Below, piece by piece: positions 9,628-18,125 of a stretch of DNA of 64,000 nucleotides (the first letter of the stretch is position 1; every line of letters starts with the position of its first letter). A program made the position numbers and the translations under genes. A model generated the notes under the pieces. It did no database searches and was not told where the DNA came from. It saw nothing but the letters and a program-made list of their open reading frames with translations. Source of the DNA: Ktedonosporobacter rubrisoli (GTDB lineage Bacteria > Chloroflexota > Ktedonobacteria > Ktedonobacterales > Ktedonobacteraceae); assembly GCF_004208415.1 (NCBI RefSeq), contig NZ_CP035758.1, positions 1,798,001 to 1,862,000 on the forward strand. The letters run 5' to 3'.

Positions 9628-10545
9628 TTACCTGGGCAGTCCTCCAGTATCTAAGCACACAAGGCGAGCTGGCTCGGGCTTGCCGGCCAGGGTTCCTCCA
9701 TCTGTCACGACATACAGGAGATGCTGCGCTCCTTCGCCAGCGTCAAAGGCGACAGCTGTGCAGCCGCTGACTCCTTGCTCTGGTTCCGCAATCGTAAGGC
9801 GAGTTCCGTTGCGCGCAAGGCGCTCGACAGTGTTCAGGGGATGGGTGGCTCCATAAAGGTTACCTTGTTCGTCAAAGGTAAAATCGTCTAGAAGGAAGTG
9901 GCTGGCATATATAGCAGGCTCGCCTGCTTGCTGCTGTTCCAGGACTGGAATGCGAATGACGCTTGCTCGCTCTGAGTTGGAGACAAAGACGGCTCCTGCA
10001 AAAACTTTGATCCCATTGGGACCAGGGAGTGAATTCTGCGATGAGCGTTTGGAGAGCAACCTGTGTGTGAGCCAGGGGCTGACCTGGCGCTGGACAAGAT
10101 CCACTTGCCAGATGGTGGCTGTAAACGAATCGGCGGCCAGAAGTACTTGCTCAGAGAGGCGCGTCATACCATTGAGAAACCTGGCACCCGGTAGGTTGAG
10201 CCATTTTTCGACCCGTCCATGTATATCAATATGGAAAATGCTTTCAGGTCCTTGAGGTTGTCGGCTGCAGACGAAGAGCCCATCATTGGGCGCCGTTACG
10301 ATGCCTGAGACGGTGCCATCTAGGCGTGCAACCACCTCTTGTGTGCCAGCAGATGTATGGCGAATGATCGCGCCATCCCGAAAGCTGGTCATAAAGATAT
10401 CTCCGTTGGCGCTGATTGCGAGATTTTCTAAAAAGGTGCCGCTGGGAAAGCTTGCCAGGGTTTTTGCTGGCACGAGCAATAGTTCCCCTCTATCATGCCG
10501 GGAGAAGTTCTTCCCGGTTGGGGCACCAGGAATAGTGTGGGTCAT
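9628..10545 (-). CDS. SMP-30/gluconolactonase-like beta-propeller protein
   Basis: 305 residues, with AAAGGA before the ATG at 10545. Repeated propeller blades are visible (LENLAISANGDIFMTS, VSGIVTAPNDGLFVCS, FLNGMTRLSEQVLLAAD, PGPNGIKVFAGAVFVSNS, LDDFTFDEQGNLYGAT). The PNG and DDF segments correspond to metal-binding blade loops in SMP-30 enzymes. The family hydrolyses lactones or organophosphates, but many members are uncharacterised. No signal peptide is seen. Its 3' end faces the MmyB-type regulator gene. Confidence 0.75.
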   Translation of the reverse strand: MTHTIPGAPTGKNFSRHDRGELLLVPAKTLASFPSGTFLENLAISANGDIFMTSFRDGAIIRHTSAGTQEVVARLDGTVSGIVTAPNDGLFVCSRQPQGPESIFHIDIHGRVEKWLNLPGARFLNGMTRLSEQVLLAADSFTATIWQVDLVQRQVSPWLTHRLLSKRSSQNSLPGPNGIKVFAGAVFVSNSERASVIRIPVLEQQQAGEPAIYASHFLLDDFTFDEQGNLYGATHPLNTVERLARNGTRLTIAEPEQGVSGCTAVAFDAGEGAQHLLYVVTDGGTLAGKPEPARLVCLDTGGLPR

Positions 10546-10966
10546 GGGTATCCTTTCATAGTCAGCATGTGCGCAATAGAGCTTTTATCTTCTTATAAAT
10601 CACTATAAGAGAGTTATGATCTTTCTACAAGGAGGCACTTTTGTGTGCTTTACTTACCGGAAGGTGAGCATGCTGAAACCGGGAACCTGGCTGGAAAGGA
10701 TTTGGGGTCCGACGTATGAAGTGCGCGTTGGCCCGGCGTAGGCATGCTTTAGAAGGATGGGAAGTATATCCTCCTCGTTTCAGGCTATTGGCGGACGCCA
10801 TCAATCAGTGAATTGCTTTGCGCAAAAAAACAATAATAAATTTTTTGCTTCAATCAGGAATGAATATAACCTGTTATGCCGCTATGCTCGATATGTAGCC
10901 CCAAAGGAAGATCCGGGACAGAACGTTTGTAGTTTTCAGCAGTGGGTTTATACAAGGAGAAAGAAC
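10546..10966. other. Intergenic stretch with one small ORF
   Basis: The region upstream of the DUF1579-like gene holds the candidate small ORF at 10670-10741. Otherwise it is AT-rich and featureless. Confidence 0.4.
10670..10741 (+). CDS. Candidate 23-residue small ORF
   Basis: The ATG at 10670 follows a purine-rich GGAAGGTGAG, and the frame ends in TAG at 10739-10741. The peptide begins MLKPGTWLERIWGP and is rich in Trp, Gly and Pro. I do not recognise it. It may be a true small protein or the remnant of the start of a larger gene. No partner gene argues for either. Confidence 0.25.
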   Translation: MLKPGTWLERIWGPTYEVRVGPA

Positions 10967-11455
10967 ATGATCGAACAGGCGAGCAAGCAGGATGGTCGGA
11001 CTGATTTTGATTTCTTCATGGGCACCTGGAAGGTGCATAATCGGCGGCTGCGGGAACGTTTAAAGGGCTCAACGTCCTGGGAAGAGTTCGAAGGAAAGAC
11101 TGTTGCGCGCAAGATTCTGGGTGGATTGGGCAATTTCGAGGAGTTTACCATGGAGCGCGAGTCGGGGGCGGGGGAAGGCATAACGCTGCGTATCTTTAAT
11201 CCTGAGTCTGGGCAATGGAGCGTCTATTTAGGAAATAATGTCAGCGGCTTTGATCCGCAACCGGCCATTGGTGAGTTTAGGGATGGGCGCGGCGAGTTTT
11301 ATTCGCAGGAATTTTTTGCGGGCAAGAGTATCTTCTGTCGCGTGATCTGGTCAGCGATTGCTCAAGGCTCATGGCAATGGGAACAGGCATTTTCAACCGA
11401 TGGCGGCAAAACCTGGGAGACCAACTGGATTTCAACCTTTGAGCGTCTAGCCTGA
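10967..11455 (+). CDS. DUF1579-like lipocalin-fold protein
   Basis: The start at 10967 follows AAGGAG; an upstream in-frame start adds 70 residues of unlikely sequence. The 162-residue product begins its domain with FDFFMGTWKVHNRRLRERL and continues with LGNFEEF and RIFNPESGQWSVYL, a pattern seen in DUF1579-type domains (small beta-barrels without assigned activity). It ends with TDGGKTWETNWISTFER. It could bind a small ligand. Its neighbour 60 bp downstream is a damaged luciferase-like gene, and the two may once have formed an operon. Confidence 0.65.
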   Translation: MIEQASKQDGRTDFDFFMGTWKVHNRRLRERLKGSTSWEEFEGKTVARKILGGLGNFEEFTMERESGAGEGITLRIFNPESGQWSVYLGNNVSGFDPQPAIGEFRDGRGEFYSQEFFAGKSIFCRVIWSAIAQGSWQWEQAFSTDGGKTWETNWISTFERLA

Positions 11456-11518
11456 GATAGTCGCTCACGCGCGTTACATAGCAGACTTTTTGTAGAAGCC
11501 AGCAAGCCTGGAGGCAGT

Positions 11519-12371
11519 ATGAAGATTGGTCTGGGGCTACCAGAATCGATGCCCGGCATACCGGGCCAGAAGAGCCGAGGCCGGCCCTTTTTCTAGCCTG
11601 AGCGTTTTTGATCGCCTGGTCTATGAGAATTATGAGCCGCTGGCCACACTGGCGGCAGTGGCAGGGGCGACGCAGCGTATTCGCCTGCTGACAAGCGTTC
11701 TGCTGATGCCGTTGCGCAACCCTGTTCTCGTGGCCAAGATGGGAGCCAGCATCGACGCACTCTCTAACGGCCGCTTAAGTCTTGGCGTAGGTATTGGCGA
11801 CCGCGCGGAGGATTTCCAGGCGGTAGGAGTTCCTTCTCAGCAGCGCGCTCGGATCTTTGAAGAGCAGTTAAGCTTAATAAAGCGTGTCTGGTCCGGTCAG
11901 CAACTAGACGAGCACATGGGAGCAATGGGCCCGCCGGTTGTCTCGCCCAACGGCCCTGAAATCTTGATCGGAGGCTATTCGCACAAGGCAGTGCGGCGCG
12001 TGGGTAAGTGGGGTGATGGCTATATCGCTGGTATTTCGAGCCCGGCAGAGGCTCTGGATCTCTACCGTGAAGCTGAGGCGTCCTGGAAGGCTGCCGGCAG
12101 GGCAGGCAAGCCGCGCTTTGTTGGCGCTTTCTGCTTTGCCCTGGGTCCCAAGGCCCTTGAACGGGCTGATCGCTATCTCAAGGATTACTTTGGCGAAGAG
12201 GGCCTGGGACTACCCATTCCCGCGACACCAAAAGAGGTGCGGCATACGCTTGAAACCTACTTTGAGGTGGGAATGGACGAAGTGCTTCTCTGGCCATGTA
12301 TTCCCGACCTCGATCAGGTCGACCGGGCTGCAGCGGTTGTCAGTGATCTGCTGAGCCGGCATGCTTCCTGA
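11519..12371 (+). pseudogene. Luciferase-like (LLM) flavin/F420-dependent oxidoreductase with N-terminal frameshift
   Basis: GGAGG precedes an ATG at 11519 that reads MKIGLGLPESMPGIPG, a typical LLM N-terminus, but this frame stops at 11594. The rest of the domain continues in another frame from about 11567 (ARRAEAGPFSSLSVFDRLVYENYEPLATLAA) to 12371. The join lacks the usual few residues between GIPG and ARRAE, so a small deletion of roughly 20 nt that is not a multiple of three is the likely cause. The downstream part looks intact (NGRLSLGVGIGDRAEDF, GGYSHKAVRRVGKWGDGYI). Translation could begin internally at 11526, but without the first beta strand. A sequencing error is the alternative. 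Confidence 0.7.
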
Positions 12372-12513
12372 CAAAGTTAGCTGGCGGCAAAGGGAAACTT
12401 CTGAGAGCGCTTGAGCATATCGCAAGCGCCGCGCGTCTAGAAATGCTTTTCGTTGTCGATGGGCTTTCCACGAGGCACGAATTATCGTACCCGTTTTGCG
12501 CAGGCAGCACTAC

Positions 12514-13167
12514 TTATCGATTCTGGTGAGTTCCCTGCCTGCTTGAATTCTTCTGCGCGCGGCGGTGGGGTTTTGGCTTGAGAGTGGGGCCGGCAATGGC
12601 GCTAGTGATCTCGCCTAGCCAGTCGGCCAGCTGTTCGGGCGAACAGGGTTGCTCCTGCTCTAACCACCAGACAGTAGCACCGATGCCCGCATACGCGATA
12701 CAGCTAATCTTTAGATCGGTGGGAGGGGCGCCAGCTTCCGGCTCTGTGGGAACTCTGGCAAACAAAGAGCTAAAGCGCTTTTCAGTATTCTGCAGAAATT
12801 GGCGCGTAAAGTTGGGGTCCCCTTGTGGACCAAGCATCACACGGTAGAAGTCGGCAAACTGTTGGATATGCTTGAGCAAGTTGAGCGGCCCTGATGCGCC
12901 TTCCCGGGATTTCTGCTCACGTTGCTCGCTGGTCCTGGCCTCATTTCCAGTGAGGTCATAGAGCTCGGCCATATACTGGTTGAGCAAATCATATTTATCC
13001 TGGTAATGGCGGTAAAACGTCGAGCGATTGACCATGGCTCGTTCCGTGATGTCGCTCACCGTGAGTGCGGCAAATCCCTTCTCGATAGTAAGTTCTATGA
13101 AGGCCTGCACGAGTAGTTTGCGGGTGCGGCGGACCCGTAAATCCTCGATCTCTGCTGACTTTTGCAT
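12514..13167 (-). CDS. TetR/AcrR-family transcriptional regulator
   Basis: The start at 13167 is favoured by AGGAG upstream; an in-frame start 13 codons earlier has no ribosome site. The 217-residue product has the DLRVRRTRKLLVQAF opening and the HTH LTVSDITERAMVNRSTFYRHY, and is a paralogue of the TetR at 2101. It is divergent from the luciferase-like gene at 13335, with two related palindromes between them, so it most likely represses that gene and itself. The C-terminal tail is rich in Lys and Arg. Confidence 0.87.
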   Translation of the reverse strand: MQKSAEIEDLRVRRTRKLLVQAFIELTIEKGFAALTVSDITERAMVNRSTFYRHYQDKYDLLNQYMAELYDLTGNEARTSEQREQKSREGASGPLNLLKHIQQFADFYRVMLGPQGDPNFTRQFLQNTEKRFSSLFARVPTEPEAGAPPTDLKISCIAYAGIGATVWWLEQEQPCSPEQLADWLGEITSAIAGPTLKPKPHRRAQKNSSRQGTHQNR

Positions 13168-13180
13168 CACTTTTTTCTCC

Positions 13181-13270
13181 TGTGTTGCATACACAACGTT
13201 TGACATTTCTTTGCTGATTGACCATCATTCTATCCCCTGCTAAGCTTTATATGCAACAGCGCGTTGCATA
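13181..13270. promoter_or_regulatory. Two TetR-type operators in the TetR/LLM divergent region
   Basis: An inverted repeat of TATGCAAC and GTTGCATA with a 5-bp spacer occupies 13250-13270. A second palindrome, TGTGT and ACACA around TGCAT, lies at 13181-13195 by the TetR start. Both contain the octamer GTTGCATA (13184-13191 and 13263-13270). This fits one regulator binding at each promoter. Confidence 0.6.
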
Positions 13271-13334
13271 AGTAATGATCAGGAAGCGAGCCTGGGATAA
13301 GCTTCTTGCGAAAGAGGCAGAAGGAAAGATATAA

Positions 13335-14291
13335 ATGGAAAAGAAGGCAGAAGTTAGTTCTTTAAAGGAACGTATAGGCTTATCGGTCGTGCCCGCCGAT
13401 CCAGCGGCGCTTATCGCTAATCTTGTGGAGATAGAGGAAGCCGGCGTTGAACATATCTGGGCGGGTAGCCCACCCTGGAATCCGGATTTACTCACGACGC
13501 TGGCTGCGGCGGCGATGCGCACGAAGCATCTCAAATTGGGCACTTCTATTGTGCAGGCTTTTGTGCATCCTGTGCACCTGGCGCGACAGGTTTTAAGCTT
13601 CAATGCGCAGGCTCCGGGCAGATTGCGCCTGGGCATTGGCTCTTCTTCGCCAGAATTTGCCAGGCGTGTGTACGGTATAGAAATGGGATCGCCTCTTGCC
13701 TATTTGCGCGAATACGCTCAGGTATTGCGTACGCTGCTACACCAGGGCGAGGTGAATTATCAGGGGCGCTACTTTACTACTAATGTTCCGCCGCAAGCTT
13801 CGACGCAGATACCTGTGTTCCTGGCAACGCTTGGCCCGAAAGCCTTTCGCCTGGCCGGCGAAGTGGCAGATGGCGCCCTTCCCGTTATGTGTCCGGTCCC
13901 TTACCTGCTCAATACGGCTATTCCGGCCATGAGTGCGGGAGCCGCCGCAGCCGGGCGCCCGCGTCCGCCAGTTGTGGGCTGGGTGCCGATAGCCCTCACC
14001 GAGGATCGCGCGACCGCCTTGCAGATAGGGCGGCAGGCCATGAGCATTTATCCAACCCGGCCGGCCTATCGCAACATGTTCCTGGCCGCAGGCTTTTCCC
14101 CGCAGGAGATAGATAGCGTTTCCGATAATTTTATCGAAAGTGTGCTAGTCTATGGCGATGAAAGCAAGATACGCGATCGCTTGCTTGAGCTGCTTGCCCT
14201 GGGAATCGACGAGCTAACAATCGGTGTTATCCCGGTCTCTAACGCGACGCAGGAAAGCCTGCGCCTGGCCCGGCTCATCGGTCGGCTGTAG
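13335..14291 (+). CDS. Luciferase-like (LLM) flavin/F420-dependent oxidoreductase
   Basis: 318 residues. TIM-barrel LLM motifs are seen: GVEHIWAGSPPWNPD, TKHLKLGTSIVQAF, HPVHLARQVLSFNAQAPGRLRLGIGSS, LGPKAFRLAGEVADGALPVMCP. The pattern is closest to the F420-dependent branch, which transfers hydride to or from small organic substrates; whether FMN or F420 is used cannot be decided here. It is divergent from the TetR at 12514. A paralogue with the same MCP(V/L)PYLL motif is at 16910. Confidence 0.87.
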   Translation: MEKKAEVSSLKERIGLSVVPADPAALIANLVEIEEAGVEHIWAGSPPWNPDLLTTLAAAAMRTKHLKLGTSIVQAFVHPVHLARQVLSFNAQAPGRLRLGIGSSSPEFARRVYGIEMGSPLAYLREYAQVLRTLLHQGEVNYQGRYFTTNVPPQASTQIPVFLATLGPKAFRLAGEVADGALPVMCPVPYLLNTAIPAMSAGAAAAGRPRPPVVGWVPIALTEDRATALQIGRQAMSIYPTRPAYRNMFLAAGFSPQEIDSVSDNFIESVLVYGDESKIRDRLLELLALGIDELTIGVIPVSNATQESLRLARLIGRL

Positions 14292-14313
14292 GGGTAGCGC
14301 TTTATAAACGCGT

Positions 14314-14344
14314 GTGAGTTCCTGATAGAAAGTCAGGAACTCAC
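14314..14344 (+). terminator. Hairpin after the luciferase-like gene
   Basis: A perfect 12-bp stem (GTGAGTTCCTGA and its complement) has a 7-nt loop and lies 22 nt after the stop codon. There is no T-tract, so termination is plausible but not certain. Confidence 0.5.
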
Positions 14345-14488
14345 GTATGTCCTCGACTAAGTAGCTATGACAGAAGAGGCTTAATAAGCCAACCAGGCAG
14401 CGAAAAGAGGCATTGCAGCTTGTTGGCTTTTCAGGACTTCTGGGCTGAGCGCAGAACTAAATAGGCCTGGGGACCGGTGAGAGTGCGG

Positions 14489-14517
14489 TTGACCGCGAAC
14501 TTCCAGTATGATATTAT
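14489..14517 (+). promoter_or_regulatory. Sigma70-type promoter in the exporter leader
   Basis: TTGACC and TATTAT are separated by 17 bp. It would start a transcript about 60 nt before the small ORF at 14584 and about 380 nt before the exporter. Confidence 0.5.
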
Positions 14518-14583
14518 TGCCCCATCTGTTATTGACCGTGGCGTGTCTTTCCTCGCACCGCCAGTTTAGAAAGGAATACCGTG

Positions 14584-14664
14584 ATGCTTACAAGTGCATA
14601 TTGCGCAACATCGATCCCTGGCATGAAGGATAGGAGTTCCAGCGAGGATATTCTGAGAGTGTAA
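14584..14664 (+). CDS. Candidate 26-residue small ORF ahead of an ABC exporter
   Basis: AAAGGA lies 8 nt before the ATG. The peptide starts MLTSAYCATSIPGMK and is rich in Ser and Thr with one Cys. It follows a good promoter and precedes an exporter gene on the same strand. It could be a leader peptide or a small exported product. No modifying enzyme is near, so a RiPP role is not supported. Confidence 0.3.
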   Translation: MLTSAYCATSIPGMKDRSSSEDILRV

Positions 14665-14900
14665 CGTTGAGATAGCCTTTCGCGTTCTACTGTTCTCACT
14701 TATAAATAAACATATCCTCTTTTCGAGCTCCTTAAGCTGTATCCCTCATTTTCGGTGATCTGGCCTTTTATCTTCTTCCCTCACATGCTGGTGCTCTCTG
14801 TCGCGCATCCTTCCCCTGACTCCGCTCGTTTGTTTTGAGTTGGAGCAGGATTACTTGTGCCATTTTGCGCTTTCTGAATACCATTTTGAGGAGCATCACT

Positions 14901-16739
14901 TTGCGTTCACCCGGTTCGATGACGAAAAAACCGTCGCTTCAGTCCTCGATGAAGCGTTTTCCCTTAGCCAGAGCTGGTTCTAGATCCAGGGCCAGCAAGC
15001 CAGCTCATATACGTAGCAAAAAGTTTTTGTCGTACTACAAACCATACATGGGTCTGTTTTTTGCGGATATGGCCTGTGCATTGATTGTCTCAGCGGTTAC
15101 ACTGCTGCTTCCGTTGTGCGCGCAATATATCACGCAAAATATCTTAGGAAGTAATTCGCCCCACAAGCTCAATGACATGTATCTGATGGGGGCGTTTATG
15201 CTAGCACTGGTTGTTGTCCAGGCGCTGTGTACCATGTTCATCGACTATCAGGGGCATATGATGGGGGCCAGGATGGAAAGTGACATGCGTAGCGAATTAT
15301 TCGAGCACTATCAGAAGCTCTCGTTTAGCTTTTATGACGAGCAAAAGGTAGGTCAGCTCATGACCAGGATTACCGACGATACTTTCTGGTTGGCAGAATT
15401 ATATCATCATGGTCCTGAGGATATCATCGTGACTCTTTTGACCGTCACTGGCGCTTTTATTATCCTTGTGAAGATCAACGTCGCGCTTACGCTGGTTATT
15501 TTTCTCTTTGTGCCGATCATGACTGCCTACGCGCTATACTTCAATAAAAAGCTAAAACGCGCGTTACGAAAAAGCAAAGATAGGATTGGCGATATCAATG
15601 CGCAAGTTGAAGATACGCTGGCTGGCATCAGAGCTGTCAAATCGTTTACCAACGAAGAGTTTGAAAAACACAAATTTGCCTACGCCAATCATCGTTTTCT
15701 CAGCAGCCGCAGAGCTAGCTATAGAAGTGAGGCGTACTTTTTCGGCGGCCTTGGTGCGTTCTCCCAACTCATTACTATCGCTGTGATCGTTTTGGGTGGC
15801 ATCGCTATTGTTCACGCCTCCTTGAATCTTGCGGATTTGCTGACCTATCTCTTATGTGTCGGCATTCTCATCGATCCCATTCGGAAATTAATCAATTTCA
15901 GCAGGCTCTATCAGGATGGTATTACCGGATTTCAGCGGTTTATGGAGATTCTGGAAATAGAACCGGACCTGCAGGATACGGCGAATGCGCGTGAGCTGAC
16001 CCTCGTGCGCGGGGAGGTGGAGTTTCAAGATGTGAGCTTCAGGTACAAAGAAGACTATAAGGATGTTGTGAAGAATCTCTCGCTGAGGATACGAGCCGGG
16101 GAATACGTTGCCCTGGTCGGTTCTTCCGGCGTTGGCAAGACGACGCTCTGCTCGTTAATTCCGCGTTTCTACGAAGTCAGCGCGGGAAAGATCTTACTGG
16201 ATGGTCATGATATCCGCGATGTTACCTTGCGCTCATTGCGTAGGAATATTGGCATTGTCCAGCAAGATGTCTATCTGTTCGCCGGGACTGTCGCAGACAA
16301 TATTCGCTATGGTAAGCTTGACGCCAGTGAGCAAGAAATCATTAAGGCGGCCAAACAGGCGCACGCGCATGATTTTATTATGGCGTTACCGGATGGGTAT
16401 AACACAGACATTGGTCAACGCGGCGTCAGGCTCTCAGGCGGCCAAAAGCAGAGACTGAGTATTGCGCGCGTCTTCCTCAAAAATCCCCCGCTTATCATTT
16501 TTGATGAAGCGACGAGTGCGCTTGACAATGAAAGTGAAAAGGCTGTGCAGGATTCGTTGGAGAAGTTAGCCGACAATCGCACAACGCTTGTCATCGCCCA
16601 TCGTCTATCAACCATTCGCAATGCTCAGAGAATTGTGGTGTTATCTGAGACCGGGATCGCTGAGCAGGGGACGCATGCAGAACTCATGGCCCAGAATGGC
16701 GTCTATGCGAACCTGCACAACATGCAAGCTAAAATATGA
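14901..16739 (+). CDS. ABC exporter, fused transmembrane and ATPase domains (MsbA/LmrA type)
   Basis: The start is taken as TTG at 14901 because GAGGAG lies 7-10 nt upstream; ATG codons in frame earlier or later lack a site. The product has 612 residues. A six-helix membrane domain (about 50-320) is followed by the ATPase: Walker A GSSGVGKTT, signature LSGGQKQR, Walker B LIIFDEATSALD, and the H-loop IAHRLS. It forms a homodimer or pairs with another half-transporter to expel lipids, drugs or peptides. It is monocistronic, with a long leader. Confidence 0.92.
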   Translation: MRSPGSMTKKPSLQSSMKRFPLARAGSRSRASKPAHIRSKKFLSYYKPYMGLFFADMACALIVSAVTLLLPLCAQYITQNILGSNSPHKLNDMYLMGAFMLALVVVQALCTMFIDYQGHMMGARMESDMRSELFEHYQKLSFSFYDEQKVGQLMTRITDDTFWLAELYHHGPEDIIVTLLTVTGAFIILVKINVALTLVIFLFVPIMTAYALYFNKKLKRALRKSKDRIGDINAQVEDTLAGIRAVKSFTNEEFEKHKFAYANHRFLSSRRASYRSEAYFFGGLGAFSQLITIAVIVLGGIAIVHASLNLADLLTYLLCVGILIDPIRKLINFSRLYQDGITGFQRFMEILEIEPDLQDTANARELTLVRGEVEFQDVSFRYKEDYKDVVKNLSLRIRAGEYVALVGSSGVGKTTLCSLIPRFYEVSAGKILLDGHDIRDVTLRSLRRNIGIVQQDVYLFAGTVADNIRYGKLDASEQEIIKAAKQAHAHDFIMALPDGYNTDIGQRGVRLSGGQKQRLSIARVFLKNPPLIIFDEATSALDNESEKAVQDSLEKLADNRTTLVIAHRLSTIRNAQRIVVLSETGIAEQGTHAELMAQNGVYANLHNMQAKI

Positions 16740-16847
16740 GACCAAATCTAAGATTTTGACCGTTTGCTAATGCCTTACCTTCATCACCGAATGGGCATCA
16801 GCTTTCTTGGCTGGCCTGCTGAAATACGAGAGATCAGTGCGTTTGTT

Positions 16848-16881
16848 GAAGCTCCTGTTTCTAGTAAGTAGCAGGAGCTTC
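16848..16881. terminator. Bidirectional hairpin between exporter and LLM genes
   Basis: GAAGCTCCTG (16848-16857) pairs with CAGGAGCTTC (16872-16881) between two convergent genes. It can serve both strands. Confidence 0.6.
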
Positions 16882-16909
16882 TTGCTTCTCTCTGCCTGTT
16901 GAATCGGGA

Positions 16910-17920
16910 TCAGGCCTGGAACGAGCCGATGAGATGGAGCAACTGCTCTCGCTCACGTGCCTCATTTTCAATGGGAAGCAGGTGCAGCATAAGTTCAGCC
17001 AGATCGCTTGCCAAAAGCTCTTCCAGGCGTTGGCGCACGGCTGCTTCTGTGCCGCTCACTACCATGGATTGGGCCAGGGCATCTATTGCTCTTTCGTCTC
17101 CAGCCAGAGCTCCAGAAAAGCCAGCTTTCGCGAACATATTTGCGAAAGGCGCAAAGCGCACGGCTGTTTGCACTCCCTGGCGTACTTTTGCCTTAACTTT
17201 TGCTTCATCTGTGCTCAGGGCGACGCGGATATGGGCGATGATAGGAGGAGTAGGGCGGCTTTGTGCCTCGGCTCCGGCGCGTAGGGCTGGCAGGGCCGAT
17301 TCTAACAGATAGGGAAGCGGGCACATCCAAGAAATTGCTCCATCAGTAATTTCACCGGCCAGGCGGAAGGCTTTCGGGCCAACTGCCGAGATGAGCAGAG
17401 GGACCGTAGCGCGCCGTGGTGCTATTGGCCCATAGGCGTTCCGTGAGGTATGTTCCACGTGGAAAAACGTGCCGTGATAGGAAATTGCTCCATCCTTTAA
17501 AGCACCGCGTAGAATCTCCAGATATTCTTTGAGATACGGCAAGGGCGCAGTCTGCGCCAAACCGTACCAGTCCTGGATGAGCACATGATTGCCAGAACCA
17601 ATCCCTAGCCGCAAGCGCCCAGGCGCAAAATCGTGTATGGCAAGTGCCTGTTGAGCCATTACCAGAGGATGGCGCGGATAGGTGGGAACAATTGCCGTGC
17701 CAAGCCTGATCCGGTCAGTGTGTGTGGCGACTACCGCAAAGATTGTCAAGGGATCGGCGTTCCCCGCTCCCTGCATCCAGACTTGTTTAACGCCTGCTCG
17801 CTCTGCCTCTTGTATCCTGCTGAGCGCGTCAACGCTATCGCCGGCCTCAATAAATATCCCGAGGCGCTCATGTATGGGGCGTACAGTGTCAGCGCTTGAA
17901 GGCTGGTTTTCCTGTTGCAT
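16910..17920 (-). CDS. Luciferase-like (LLM) flavin/F420-dependent oxidoreductase
   Basis: 336 residues, with AAAGGAG before the ATG at 17920. It shares LLM motifs with the gene at 13335: KQVWMQGAGNADPLT, DRIRLGTAIVPTYPRHP, APGRLRLGIGSGNH, VGPKAFRLAGEITDGAISWMCPLPYLL. It probably oxidises or reduces a small organic compound using F420 or FMN. It is divergent from the MmyB-type regulator at 18126, and a repeated element overlaps its translation start region. Confidence 0.87.
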   Translation of the reverse strand: MQQENQPSSADTVRPIHERLGIFIEAGDSVDALSRIQEAERAGVKQVWMQGAGNADPLTIFAVVATHTDRIRLGTAIVPTYPRHPLVMAQQALAIHDFAPGRLRLGIGSGNHVLIQDWYGLAQTAPLPYLKEYLEILRGALKDGAISYHGTFFHVEHTSRNAYGPIAPRRATVPLLISAVGPKAFRLAGEITDGAISWMCPLPYLLESALPALRAGAEAQSRPTPPIIAHIRVALSTDEAKVKAKVRQGVQTAVRFAPFANMFAKAGFSGALAGDERAIDALAQSMVVSGTEAAVRQRLEELLASDLAELMLHLLPIENEAREREQLLHLIGSFQA

Positions 17921-17933
17921 CTTGTGTCTCCTT

Positions 17934-17975
17934 TTTCATTCGACCCGAAAAACTTGCTTATTTCATTCGACTCGA
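17934..17975. promoter_or_regulatory. Direct repeat, candidate operator for the MmyB-type regulator
   Basis: TTTCATTCGACCCGA (17934-17948) and TTTCATTCGACTCGA (17961-17975) are 14/15 identical and 27 bp apart. They lie just upstream of the luciferase-like gene, in the divergent region with the regulator at 18126. Confidence 0.55.
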
Positions 17976-18125
17976 TATCTTTGTGGCATCTGGACTCTGC
18001 CATCTGCCCGAATTATTATGGAGCAACATTGCTGCTGAAAACAGGAGTGTGTTATATCATAGGTGTGGAAAGTAACAGTTTTAGACATCGCTTACGAGGG
18101 TACTTTTTAAAGAACAGGTGAGGAT

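Larger units (their letters stand above)
14292..14900. other. Long leader region upstream of the ABC exporter
   Basis: 609 bp without a large gene. It holds the hairpin at 14314-14344, a good promoter at 14489-14517 and a candidate 26-residue ORF at 14584-14664, each listed separately. The remaining 236 bp before the exporter show no clear signal. Confidence 0.5.

Noticed and set aside
14584..16739. RiPP biosynthesis locus (small ORF plus ABC exporter)
   Set aside because: No modifying enzyme, leader-peptidase domain or immunity gene is nearby; kept only as a speculative small ORF.
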